Source: Gordionus sp. m RMFG-2023
Lineage: Eukaryota; Nematomorpha; Gordioida; Chordodea; Parachordodidae
Assembly (NCBI RefSeq): GCF_954871325.1
Contig: NC_088776.1
Location: forward strand, 61,218,954-61,282,953
Length of the DNA: 64,000 bases
Direction of reading: 5' to 3'
This document shows, in pieces, positions 54,135 to 64,000 of the stretch. Every line of letters starts with the position of its first letter. Position 1 is the stretch's first letter. Made by a program: the position numbers and the translations under genes. A model generated the notes under the pieces. The model was not told the origin of the DNA, ran no database searches, and worked only from the letters and a program-made list of their open reading frames with translations.

Positions 54135-54190
<56 letters not shown>

Positions 54191-57100
54191 AGGAAAGAAA
54201 GAAGGAAAGAAAGAAGGAAAGAAAGAAGGAAAGAAAGTAAATATATGTATAACAAATAAGGAAACTACAATAGTATATCGATTTAAAGTTTTGAGATTTC
54301 GCCTTTTTGATCAATTTATAAAGGTACCTAATAAATGTAACGCACTATATTTTTTAAATAGTCTAGCTAGTACTGCATTTTGGTCGGCCGTGGCTTTTTT
54401 TGGCCAAGCCGAAAACCCCGTCTTTTATAAAAATTACCCCGGCTAGCTGCTGATTTTAATATTCGCTCTTTATTCTTATAATTTGTCAACATCACTGTTA
54501 TATCACAATAATTTTGTCTTCATTTTAGAATTGAATCAATCAAAAATTCCATTACTTACCATAATTTTACCTGTATTTAAAATGGAGACCGAATTTTAGA
54601 AAATGATTAGGGCATAATTATATAATCTCATTAGAGTGGATATTATTAAATACCTTTTGTTGAAAATATTTTCAATAGAATAAATTTTTATTTATTTAAG
54701 CTGCAGAGACAGAATTTGAGTTCGAGGCAAATCAAAGATAAATTAAGTAGGATTTATTTAAAATCATGCTTGAAGGAAAATCTGAAGCAAGTAAAAATTA
54801 ATTAATAACTTTTTGCAAAGAAATTGGAATCACTATTTCAAACTATAAATCAGAACTAATATAAGAACCATTAAACAGTTGAATTAGTATGATGATATTA
54901 TGCAGTAAAAATAGCGATGGAGAATCAAGAGTAAATGATATTCAAATTATTTTACAATATTAAAAAATAAGCATTCAACAACAAATACAAATTTTGATTC
55001 CTCTTTAAGTCATTTAGCTATCCACCAGATATGGATGTTCTAGATTTCCAGAGAGAAAATAGGATCTAATTTCATTGTTTTTCCACGCTAGCTATTAAAA
55101 TCTCTTTGTGTTCAGGCAACTAGCACACTTACTTTAAGAGTTTCAACCGCTTGGTTAATCTCGAATTCAAGGGATCATTATTTTAGGAAATTTAAAGAAA
55201 TTATTTTTAACCATGATCATTAAAATCGATTTTGAATTTATATTAACTTTTCAATACAAATCTAAAAATATGCTGAGATATCTGTAGTGGAGCGTTTATT
55301 TTAATTTAATATTTTTAGAAAAAATTAATTAGCAATTAAATAACATTTTATAAAATATTTATAACAGTGCGCCGATTTACGCTGCTTATTTTTTCTAGCG
55401 GTATAAACCGATATTTTGAAAGCGCAGAGAGCTAAAATTAGCTACTTATTTAGATATATTAAAAAATAATTTATATAAAATGATAAATATAATTTATTAA
55501 TTTAATTTTTATATACATCACCTATATTAATTTTGCCTTAGAAAGAATAGAGTTACATGGCTATCTTTAGCTATAATTACTCAAATAAAAAAACAATTAA
55601 ATGTTTATCATATGAACAGATTAATTGAATTAAATAAACATTATATTTGAGCAAATTTTTAAACCTGTCCTATGTTTATTCATTTATTTATAACTTGTAA
55701 TCGAAATACACGCATCTTATCCATAATCATGAATAAGATTTAAAATTTATATATTTTATTTACTACTTTTCACAAAATTAGTAACTATGGCCTTCCATTT
55801 TTTTCATAAAGTAGCTTTAATGTAGTTAAGTTTATTTAGGGGGAAATATATTTGTGGCAGTAGCACTAAAATTAGCGTTAAAAGCTATTGTAATTTTAAA
55901 ATACTTTAAATGCTCTTGTCTCTATTTTATTTAAAACTTTTTATAGTTGAAAAATAATTATTAAAACTTTAAAAAGTTTATTCGATTTTACTTATTTTTC
56001 TCTATTCCAAACTTAAACTAATTTATCTGTTTAAAATATACTTGTTCTTTACATAAATTTTTATCAAAAAAAATTATTTTTTGAAATATTTCGGTAATTA
56101 TAAGTTTGTTTGAAGTAACGGGGCTTCAGATACAGGTATTTGGATCCTAATATCAATTACGGTAATAATCGCTTAAGGATCCTCTAAACCATGAAATCTG
56201 GTAAGGGTCAAGATTAACTCGATTAATTTTATTAAACCACAAAAATCAATTAATATAGACTTTTATAAAATACAATAAATTACATCTATAAATATATTTT
56301 AAACTCAATATTAATAAACCGCAAAAATAATAAAAATTTTTAAAACTCAATTAATAATTCATGAAAATTTATAAACTAAAATATAAGATGGTGTATAGGG
56401 AAGAAGAAAAATGAAGGTTGGAAGAGGAGTTGTATTAGTTTTATCTAAAATTAATAGGGTTAAAATCAACCTCCCTATACCATTCAGAATTCTAATTATT
56501 CCTCCAGATTAAGGACGATCTCCGGTATTTAACTATCTACTTTCTACTAAAGAATCCAAAAGTAAGACCATAATTAAAAGAAAACACAATAATCATATGT
56601 TTTACTTTTAATGTAATTAAATCAAACAAAAGAGGGACTTTAAAAACTATATCTATTTTTTATGTATTTATGGCGAAACAAATGAGGGATTAAAAACGGA
56701 ACTAGTTTAAAATATATATTTCAACAGTTACAATTATCAAATTTCAAAAATGACGGTTCTTAACGATTCAATGCATAATAAACATAGATTTACTTTTTCG
56801 TATATGAGATATTTAGAAATATTCTAATACATACACTGTAATGAATGAGCTCCTATTTTTTATTTACCTATTCAAAATAAAATAAAAATCGTTTAAAATA
56901 ACAAAGTAGCCTATTCAGTTCATAATTTACATATATTTTACCTTTTTGAATATGCGATTTTTAGAAATATATAATCGAAATAGAATTGGAGTGCTCCACT
57001 TGCCCTAATGTTTAAAATGAAAAAATCAACATTTTTAAAATACAATAGAGGAAAAAATTATTGATCAATTTTGACAATAACTTTGACAAAAATTAATATT

Positions 57101-60100
57101 TTTTAATCTAGTTTTTTTTTATATATTGGAAATATATATGTTATTATCCACTTTTTACTCAAAAATTTTGAAAATGTCAAGGGGAGCACTCCAATTCTAG
57201 ATCGACGATATATATAAACTGTAAAGGATTTCTTAATATTTATATTATAATATATTAAAAAATATTTTTCTATTTTGTAGGCATGGCTATTCCTGGTAAT
57301 TATAATAAATATTACAATTGTGGATTATTTATAAATTTCAAGCAATTATTAGAGACAAACGATGCACTAAACTGAACCGGCTAGCCCATTAGAGGGTTCG
57401 ATATTAAAATTATAAATAAAAATAAAGGTCCGAAGACCCATGGCCATATTTCCTTACTATTATTTCTTGCCAGATTGAATATCACAATTATACTCTGATA
57501 TAAAAAACAGAAAAGTTGGATAAATAATCAGAAAGTGGGAAATTCATAATACTTTGTAAAAAAAATAGATAAAAGAATTATGAAATACTTATTATATTTT
57601 TTTATTATAAAAATTTTTTCTGTAAATTAATTATACCAAAGTATTGTAATTGTAAAAACAATAAGAAAACTCTTGTTGAATTTATCAGAGAACGATGGAT
57701 ATTTTTTTCTAAATTTAAGCGATATATTTAAATAATTTACTATATATGAAAAAGTTTTTCTTAATTTTTATATTATAATAAATTTAAAAAAATTTCTATT
57801 TTGTAGGCATGGCTCTTCCTAATAATTATAATAAATATTTCAATTGTGGATTATATAAGAAATAATTGTATTAATAATAAAACAATTTAAACTACATAAA
57901 ATTTCTTATTGTGTGGGCTGATAGATTGTTGCACATATGAAGGCTTATTGGTTAAATTATTTTTAAAATTTATTTATTAAACTATTATATCCAGTTTTGT
58001 AATTGTAAAAACTCATGTGGAATTTATCGAAAAAGAGGGATATATTATTCAAAATGGCGCATCGCTGTGGATAGAGATATCTTTAAATATTTTACTATTA
58101 AACTCTATTTCTCTTTATATTCTTTTGAAATATAATTAAGCATAATTTAAGAATAAAAATCTGATATTTAAAATTTATTAAACGTAATAAATATGATCAA
58201 TCAGTAAAGAAAGAAAGAAAGAAAGAAATAAATTTTTTAAATAAAATATATGTATAACAAATAAGTAAACTACAATAGTATATCGAATTTAAAGTTTTGA
58301 GATTTAGCATTTATTTTTATCAATTTATATCAATGTCAATTAATTAAATAAACAATTTAGGAGAAAAATAAAAGCATTTTAAATAAAAAAAAATGATAGT
58401 TAATAGAATTTTAAAAAAATATTTTCTAATAGAATTACTATTAAATAATTATATAGTAACATATATTAAAATTAATTTGCATATATAGGAGAAGCTGCTA
58501 ATCTTCCAGGTACTTAAAATTATATTATATTCTTATAGCAAAATAAATAATTAAAATTTTAAACGATTCATAAATATAAACAATCAATAATCTAAGAAAA
58601 TATGTCAAAACAATTTGATAATTTGCATCGATATAAGAAATATAAGGTTAAAGAAAATTATAAATCGATAATAGAATTTTTATAAAAAATATTTTGGAGG
58701 AAAAGGGAAACTCTTATTAAACTTTATAAATTATTAATTTTCATTTATATGAAGAATATAAAAAATTGCTCATATAAGGATTATTATGAGGTTGAGTTTT
58801 TAACATTCTCTTGTATGAAAACTGTTTTTTTAATAATTTTATAAAAAAATCGCATTGCTTGTAAAAAATATATCATTTGAACCACTAATTAATTAATTTT
58901 TTTTCATTAGAAATGAGAAATATTTATATATTTGAAATCAGCATTCAATTAGGATTATAATGATGTCTGCGATATATTATATTTATGGAAAAAAGTTTAT
59001 AAAAAGCAAATTTCTCATTTATGATAAAAAAAAATAGTGATTCCTATTTAGTGCTTAAATGGCACATGTATATTTTACAAACAATAGAAATTTATTTTAA
59101 AATTATATAAAAATGAAAGTTTTATATGAGAATATTTAATCATAGTCTTTAATAAAGCATGTTAAAAATTTTCTCCACTTATAAACAAAATAAAATAAAT
59201 AAAGAAAAGTTTTATACGAGAATGTTTAAAAACATAACCTCGTATAAATCCTTTGATCTTGTTTTTATTAGTTGGTGTGCATTCGAGTCCTAACAGAGTT
59301 TATTAATTACGATTAAATATATATGTATTAAACACTTATAGGAGAAGCTGCTAATGTTCCAGGTACTTTTTGAAGCAAAAATAATAATTAAAATTTTAAT
59401 CCATACATAAATATAAACGATCAATACACTTAGATATAATGTCAGTACAATTCGATAATATATATCGTTAAATGCTAAATTGTAAAAAACTAATTTTAAA
59501 AGTAGCAAGCTACTGCTATCGCAATTTGTAAAAAAAATAGCATGCTACAGCTATAGCTTACCCATCAAAAAAAATTAGCGCGCCATTAACTACTATTTTT
59601 TAAAAGTAGCTTGGGTTACTCTTTACGCTACTTTTTATAAAAAAAAATTAGAAATAAATTAGTCTTATTTTTTTTGCTCATAATGTAATTCACAGTATAA
59701 AATATATACATAAAAATCAAAATAAAGTTAGGTTTGATTATGAAAAAAAGATTATTATTTATATAATTATAAATAATAATATTCATTTTTTATTTATTTT
59801 ATTGCATTTTAATAAAAAATTTATATCTACGATCAAAAAAAATAAGTTTCGCCTTAGTAAATAATCTCCACTTGAATGCAAGACAGTATTTAATTTTGTG
59901 TGCATATTTATACATAAGTAAAATTATGAAAAATACTCCTTTGTATTAAAAAGCGCTTCTAGGGGATTTTCTATTACATTAGTATTCTATATTTGAAAAA
60001 GGTTATCAATGGAAATCGTTTTTATGGTTCTAACTATTTGTTTAATATCTCAATCATTAGTATCTGGCGATAAACTATTGTTGTATCAAGAGATAGAGTT

Positions 60101-62068
60101 TTGATTATATTGGTATGTCTTTGATGTGCAGGACCTAATTAACAGAAAACTATTCAATTATTTACTTGCTCGCAACTGTGAAAATCATTTTAGTCTCAAT
60201 GACCCGTTTGTTTTAATGTGCAGCCAAATTATTGTCTTCGCCGCTCATTAGTATACCAGTTTCACATTACATATACCCACAAACTTAAAAAAAATATTAA
60301 TTACTTGCAACATTTGTGCAAAATATGTTAAAGGGACAAAGGCCAATCTTTTATACAAACATAGGTACAAAGGGATTACATGTTCTTCCTCTCAAAAAGT
60401 TTCAAATAATAGAATTATATAATATTTAAACCTTTATAAAATATTACTGAGCTTCATCGTCAAATATTAACATTATCTTAGACCAAACTTGACATGCCTA
60501 GCCAATATATCTAGAAACCTAATTTCAAATTTTTTTACAAACTAATCTAAATAGTCAATGACAACTTAAATTTCTTAAAATTATGGGAAGACTTACTATT
60601 CTGCAAATGTCTTATGTATCCTGTTAACAAATAGACCTCATGAACAAATAAAATCCCACATATTTACCAAATATTAAGTAAACTCTATAAAATTGAAATA
60701 GATGATACAACAAACAAATTGAAAATATATCAATTAAAATAGATCGAAGTGGCATAGGTGGCTCAATTAAGCTTTTATCTTCAGATAACCATCTTTCTCC
60801 TATTAATATAGAAACTATACAACATTAAACTTTTATCTTTAGATAACCATCTTTCTCCTATTAATATAGAAACTATACAACAGACGATCACATTTCGAAT
60901 CATCTTGAACCCACAAATTTATCAGAAGGTGATGTAAGGTCTCATGGTATGACAACTATACCTTGGCCTCTTGGTAAATCTTTAATTTGGTATTACACAT
61001 GTCATTCTTTATTCCCCTCAAACTTAAATATCAACCCACTAATACAGGCAGAAACTAAAAAGATTAACAAATACAAAAATTTTAATAACTTCATATTCAC
61101 TCCAATATTGACTTCAACAAGTGGTCATTTTTCGTCATTATATAAATTTTAAAAAAAAACAGGTAATACGAAGCCAAAGAATTTTGCCATAAATAGACAT
61201 AATTATGGTTCCATTTTGGGAACTTAATTATAAAATTGTATTTTTAATTATATATATATTTTGTTTAAATTTTTATAGTATTATAATTTAATCTAAATTG
61301 TAATTTATTTTACAATTAAAAAATTATTAAAAATAAAAATTTCATATGAGAATGATTAAAATAACAATATCGTATAAATTCATTGATCTTTATTTTTTTT
61401 TATAAGACCAAGTTAAATATTCTCTACTCGTATAATTAAAAAAATTATATTAAATAAAAGTTTTAGAGAAAATGTTTTAACACAACCTCGTATAAATTCT
61501 TTGATCTTTGTTTTTATACGAGGTGGTATACTATGGAGTCCTTAGGCACATTTATTATTTAATAATTTATAATAAAAATTATATTAAATTTATAGTAGAA
61601 AATGCTGCTCTTCCAAGTACTTAAAATTATATTATATTCTCCAAGCATGAAAAAATAATTAAATTTTTAATCCAATCATAAATATAAACCATTATTACAC
61701 TAGAAAAAATATCAAAACAATAGGATTATTTATATTGTATAAGGATAAATCAGACTAAAGAACATTTTTAATCGATAATAGAATATTAAAAAAAATATTT
61801 TAAAAGATGAGGAAGTCCTAAGTCATTTAGGAATTTAATTAATTATTTACTAACTTTTATTAAAATTAAATATATCTATAGATGAAAATGCTTTAGTTCC
61901 AGGTACTTAAAATTATAGAATAATTTATAAGGCAAATATTACGTTTGTTTTGATTTGCAACTCATTTAAATTTAAAGTGGGAATATTTATCATCTCGGAC
62001 ATATGTAGGATTAGCTTGCAACATATGCAAATATCATCGTGTATTATTTGTAGATGGCGCAAGGAGAA
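50060..62068 (+). CDS. Micro-exon (MEG-like) secreted peptide gene, candidate
   Basis: Exon 1 (50060-50174) encodes a signal peptide and ends in phase 1. Candidate micro-exons follow: 50313-50336 (24 bp), 57281-57295 (15), 58489-58509 (21), 59342-59362 (21), 61596-61616 (21), 61882-61902 (21) and 62054-62068 (15). All start after AG, end before GT, are multiples of three and are phase 1 to 1, so every exon combination keeps frame. Four 21-bp exons are homologous. The layout (5' signal-peptide exon, repeated symmetric micro-exons, long AT-rich introns) is that of micro-exon genes known from schistosomes. The last exon and stop were not found. There is no transcript evidence; individual exons other than the four repeats are less certain. 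Confidence 0.55.
50313..50336 (+). CDS. MEG-like micro-exon, 24 bp
   Basis: Acceptor GAAATTTCAG and donor GTAACA. Joined to exon 1 it encodes GGLKYIKL. Phase 1 to 1. A single copy, so weaker support than the repeated exons. Confidence 0.45.
   Translation, partial: AALNILN
50337..52140. other. AT-rich, presumed intron; nothing else seen
   Basis: No gene or element recognised. A GGGCCCAGG motif near 51816 belongs to a short degenerate repeat. Confidence 0.4.
52141..53940 (+). repeat. Degenerate repeat, about five copies
   Basis: Each copy contains a TATATAA(C/T)CTAGC-like start, TTTGTTTAAAATTT..CT, TAATA.TAAAATTATT.TTATT, TTTTAATCCTATATTTTTT, ACAGGTCTCCGATTTTTATA and a T-rich end. Copies start near 52155, 52775, 53075, 53365 and 53690. 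They are diverged and unevenly spaced. Confidence 0.7.
53933..54330 (+). repeat. Dispersed repeat with expanded GAAA tract, copy 1
   Basis: GTGGATAGAGATATCTTTAA to GTTTTGAGATTTCGC is repeated at 58061-58330. Both copies carry a GAAA tract at the same internal site, but this one is about seven times longer. Confidence 0.88.
54091..54237 (+). repeat. GAAA tetranucleotide microsatellite
   Basis: About 147 bp of GAAA with one GAATG interruption and GGAAA/GAAGG variants at the 3' side. Open frames in it are artefacts. Confidence 0.97.
54331..57280. other. AT-rich, presumed intron; no gene seen
   Basis: 54331-54372 repeats a motif from 52530 (GGTACCTAATAAATGTA.CGCA). A GCCAAGCCGAAAACCCCGTC stretch at 54400 and a TAACGGGGCTTCAGATACAG stretch at 56117 are slightly GC-richer but unexplained. 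Confidence 0.4.
57281..57295 (+). CDS. MEG-like micro-exon, 15 bp (GMAIP)
   Basis: GCATGGCTATTCCTG between acceptor TCTATTTTGTAG and donor GTAATT, phase 1 to 1. The whole exon plus flanks is duplicated at 57807, where the donor is lost. Confidence 0.5.
57807..57821 (+). pseudogene. Decayed copy of the 15-bp micro-exon
   Basis: GCATGGCTCTTCCTA after TCTATTTTGTAG, followed by ATAATT instead of GTAATT, so the donor is lost. Downstream TATAATAAATATT.CAATTG is shared with the intact copy. Confidence 0.5.
58061..58330 (+). repeat. Dispersed repeat with short GAAA tract, copy 2
   Basis: Second copy of 53933-54330. Its GAAA tract spans only about 20 bp. Confidence 0.88.
58489..58509 (+). CDS. MEG-like micro-exon, 21 bp (GEAANLP)
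   Basis: GAGAAGCTGCTAATCTTCCA plus G, between ATATATAG and GTACTT. Phase 1 to 1. The best member of a family of four. The downstream intron (ATAAATATAAACAATCAAT) is shared with the copies at 59342 and 61596. Confidence 0.62.
59342..59362 (+). CDS. MEG-like micro-exon, 21 bp (GEAANVP)
   Basis: Differs from the 58489 exon by one base. Acceptor CACTTATAG, donor GTACTT. It is preceded by a duplicated intron block with AACCTCGTATAAAT and TTTGATCTT, also found before the exon at 61596. Confidence 0.62.
59500..60729. other. AT-rich, presumed intron; no gene seen
   Basis: 59505-59640 contains several AAAAGTAGC/GCTACTTTT motifs in both orientations (a small hairpin-rich patch). Nothing else recognised. 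Confidence 0.4.
60730..61152 (+). mobile_element. Retroelement relic with RLE-like domain, copy 2
   Basis: MTTIPWPLGKSLIWYYTCHS aligns with the TPWSNGKSLIWDATCVS stretch of the copy at 42270-43235. NKYKNFNNFIFTPILTSTSG aligns with NKYSILNNFIFQPILISTNG. More decayed than copy 1. A 58-bp direct duplication (AGATAACCATCTTTCTCCTA at 60783 and 60841) lies at its start. Confidence 0.65.
61596..61616 (+). CDS. MEG-like micro-exon, 21 bp (VENAALP)
   Basis: Acceptor AATTTATAG, exon TAGAAAATGCTGCTCTTCCA plus A, donor GTACTT. The TAG is not in the reading phase. Flanking introns match the other copies. Confidence 0.58.
61882..61902 (+). CDS. MEG-like micro-exon, 21 bp (DENALVP)
   Basis: Acceptor TATCTATAG, exon ATGAAAATGCTTTAGTTCCA plus G, donor GTACTT. 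Only 265 bp from the previous exon. The first residue depends on the exon joined to it. Confidence 0.58.
62054..62068 (+). CDS. MEG-like micro-exon, 15 bp (DGARR)
   Basis: ATGGCGCAAGGAGAA between acceptor ATTATTTGTAG and donor GTAATA. Phase 1 to 1. Single copy; could be chance. Confidence 0.38.
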
Positions 62069-62719
62069 GTAATATGACAAGTTACCCTACAATTAAAAAT
62101 AACCAAAAATTGTAAAATCCATCTTTGTTTATCCTAAATCAAAAGAAATATTTTGTATTAACAATGTGGTGAATAACTGCACTAATGGCGAAAATACCTT
62201 AAAACAAGTATTAAAACTTGAACGGCGAAGGTCTAAAGGAATATATAACTTATTGTCTAATAAAAAAATAGTTTTAAATGGAGGGGGGGGGGTTAAACTG
62301 TTTAAAAAGCTGTAAAATATGGAAACTGAAGTTCATTAAGATCATGTAGTAATCCTTATATAAGGATACTATATTCTCTCTATTTGTATATTTCAAATAA
62401 AGTTATTGATTACATAATAAAACTTAGAATTTTTTTTTATTATATTGATAGCTTTATTGTAAAATAAGGTTTAATGGTGAGATAATTGTTTGTGTTGATT
62501 ATAAAGAGTTATAAAAATTTTGGGGCTGTTAATATTAGATAAATTTTTTATATAGCAAAAAATATTTCTATTTATAATTCTACCTTCCATTAGAATATGG
62601 CAATGGTAATATCAATAAATGAATTTAAACCTAAACCAAGCCATCTTAGAGTTATTTCGAGTTAGGTAACTCATAATTAATTAAAACTTTGCAAAATTCC
62701 TCTTAGATACTATTTTAAG
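62069..62719. other. AT-rich, no gene seen
   Basis: Includes a poly-G run at 62281-62291. Nothing else recognised. Confidence 0.4.
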
Positions 62720-63640
62720 CATAAAAATGGAATATACATAATCGGTTTATTCATGCTTCATTCCATCCCAAACAATTTATTAGTTTTCATTTAATAAATT
62801 AGAAATATATATTTTTTAAAATTTTACATTAAAAGTTGAAAATAGTAAGTTACTTGATTAAATTTTTTCCAAAATTTGTAAATATTCTATTTTTTAAAAA
62901 ATATTTATATAGTGATGTTTCTTAATCTTTTATTTTCAGATTTAATAACATATAAAACAGTATATAATATTATCAAAATTCTTTCTTTAATGAATTAGGA
63001 CTTATTATTTTACATAAAAATTTATATTTCAAAAAAAAATTGATAAAAATGGAACATACAATATCGGTTTACTTATGCTTCATTCCATCCCAATCAATTT
63101 ATTAGTTTTCATTTAATAAATTAGAAATATATACTTTCTAAAATTTTACATTAAAAGTTGAAAATAATAAGTTATTAGATTAAATTTTTTTCCAAAAATT
63201 TGTAAATATTCCATATTTTTAAATTTAGTTATATAGTGATGTTTCTTAATCTTTTATTTTCAGATTTAATAACATATAAAACAGTATATAATATTTTTAA
63301 AATTCTTTCTTTAATGTATTCGGACTTATTATTTTACATTTAAAAAACTTATATTTCAAAAGAAAATTGATAAAAATGGAATAGACAATCGGTTTACTCA
63401 TGCTTCATTCCATCCCAAACAATTTATTAATAAATATATATTTTTAAAATTTTACATTAAAAGTTGAAAATAGTAAGTTATTAAAACTTATTTATATAGT
63501 GATGTTTTCCATTCTTTTATTTTCACATTTAATAACATATAAAACAGTAATTAAATTAATATTTTTAAAATTCTTTCTTTATTGCATTCGGACTTATTAT
63601 TTTACTTTTAAAAAAGTTACATTTCAAAATAAAATTGCAC
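62720..63640 (+). repeat. Three tandem units of about 322 bp
   Basis: TGCTTCATTCCATCCCAA recurs near 62754, 63077 and 63400. CATTTAATAAATTAGAAATA and TTATATAGTGATGTTT are also repeated. The third unit is shortened. Each unit contains TTTTATTTTCAG-ATTTAATAACATATAAAACA-GTAT (acceptor damaged in the third), which could mark a duplicated exon. Confidence 0.88.
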
Positions 63641-64000
63641 TTTTTATTTAATGTTAAAAGAAAGTGAAAGTATTTTTGATTTGGAAGATTTGCAAATATT
63701 GAATTCACCACTCTTTTTACATTATTTATTCCTACCGTTGACATCTCAATCATAATTATTTTTTATATTTAAATTATAATCCTAATAATTATTTTTTATT
63801 TTAAAATTAGGAAAAAGTTATTTATTAAATGATTTTCGATAATTTTAAAAATATTTTATTTTTCTAATATTTCTATTTTCATTTATTTTCGAATATTATT
63901 TTAAAATTTTAGATAGTAAGTAGTATATGATATTTATTTTTGTAATTGTTCTTAATTTAATATTTATATGTGTCATATGTGTATTATATATAAAACATTA
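63641..64000. other. AT-rich, no gene seen
   Basis: No coding or repeat structure recognised up to the window end. Confidence 0.4.

Noticed and set aside
54072-54314. Minus-strand open frame of FLSFFLSF repeats
   Set aside because: Translation of the GAAA microsatellite.
56117-56145. 6-bp micro-exon (CTTCAG-ATACAG-GTATTT)
   Set aside because: Borders and phase would fit, but such short matches are expected by chance in this much sequence.

Overview
The window is eukaryotic, very AT-rich and repeat-dense. It reads as an animal genome. The only extended host gene is an intron-rich ABCC transporter of the MRP1 type, with a TMD0 region that aligns closely with animal MRP1. Around it lie many hAT DNA transposons, small inverted-repeat elements, a tRNA-derived SINE family and Ty3-type LTR fossils. 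I cannot name the species. A second host locus resembles the micro-exon genes (MEGs) known from parasitic flatworms, which makes a flatworm-like animal one possibility; this is inference only.

Layout. 1-16.8 kb: an ABCC/MRP gene on the minus strand. At least 17 exons run from 16.7 kb down to 1.07 kb; the gene is cut by the window start before TMD2 and NBD2. Its introns hold a TAA-flanked transposon (1491-3177), a Harbinger-like MITE (5005-5238) nested in another MITE, a hAT MITE with an exact 8-bp target duplication (6912-7314), an 87-bp satellite (9601-10379), a 570-bp AAGAG satellite and a SINE. 17.4-21.7 kb: a hAT transposase gene with a second hAT inserted 85 bp into its reading frame. 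22.98-30.53 kb: a hAT whose left terminus is amplified as a 201/173-bp tandem array, with a 5.5-kb second hAT inserted in it. The inserted element carries a retroelement gag-protease fossil, a ZIP9-like host-gene fragment and its own transposase remnant. 32.3-38.1 kb: an older Ty3-type fossil and a young Ty3-type element with near-identical LTRs and a GTTAG target duplication. 39.5-47.4 kb: a MITE with a 9-bp target duplication containing a SINE, integrase and RLE-type retroelement relics, and a GC-richer reverse-transcriptase/RNase H fossil between two long diverged direct repeats. 48.6-64 kb: very AT-rich, mostly repeats, and containing the micro-exon locus.

The most interesting locus is on the plus strand at 50.06-62.07 kb. 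A 115-bp first exon encodes a signal peptide and ends in phase 1. It is followed by tiny candidate exons of 24, 15, 21, 21, 21, 21 and 15 bp, each bounded by AG and GT and each phase 1 to phase 1. Four of the 21-bp exons are recognisable copies of one another (GEAANLP, GEAANVP, VENAALP, DENALVP) inside duplicated intron sequence. Any subset can be joined without changing frame. This is the architecture of a MEG, a secreted peptide gene able to vary by exon skipping.

In the ABCC gene, NBD1 has an intact Walker A and signature motif, but Asn stands at the catalytic-carboxylate position and at the H-loop position. NBD1 may therefore bind ATP but hydrolyse it poorly.
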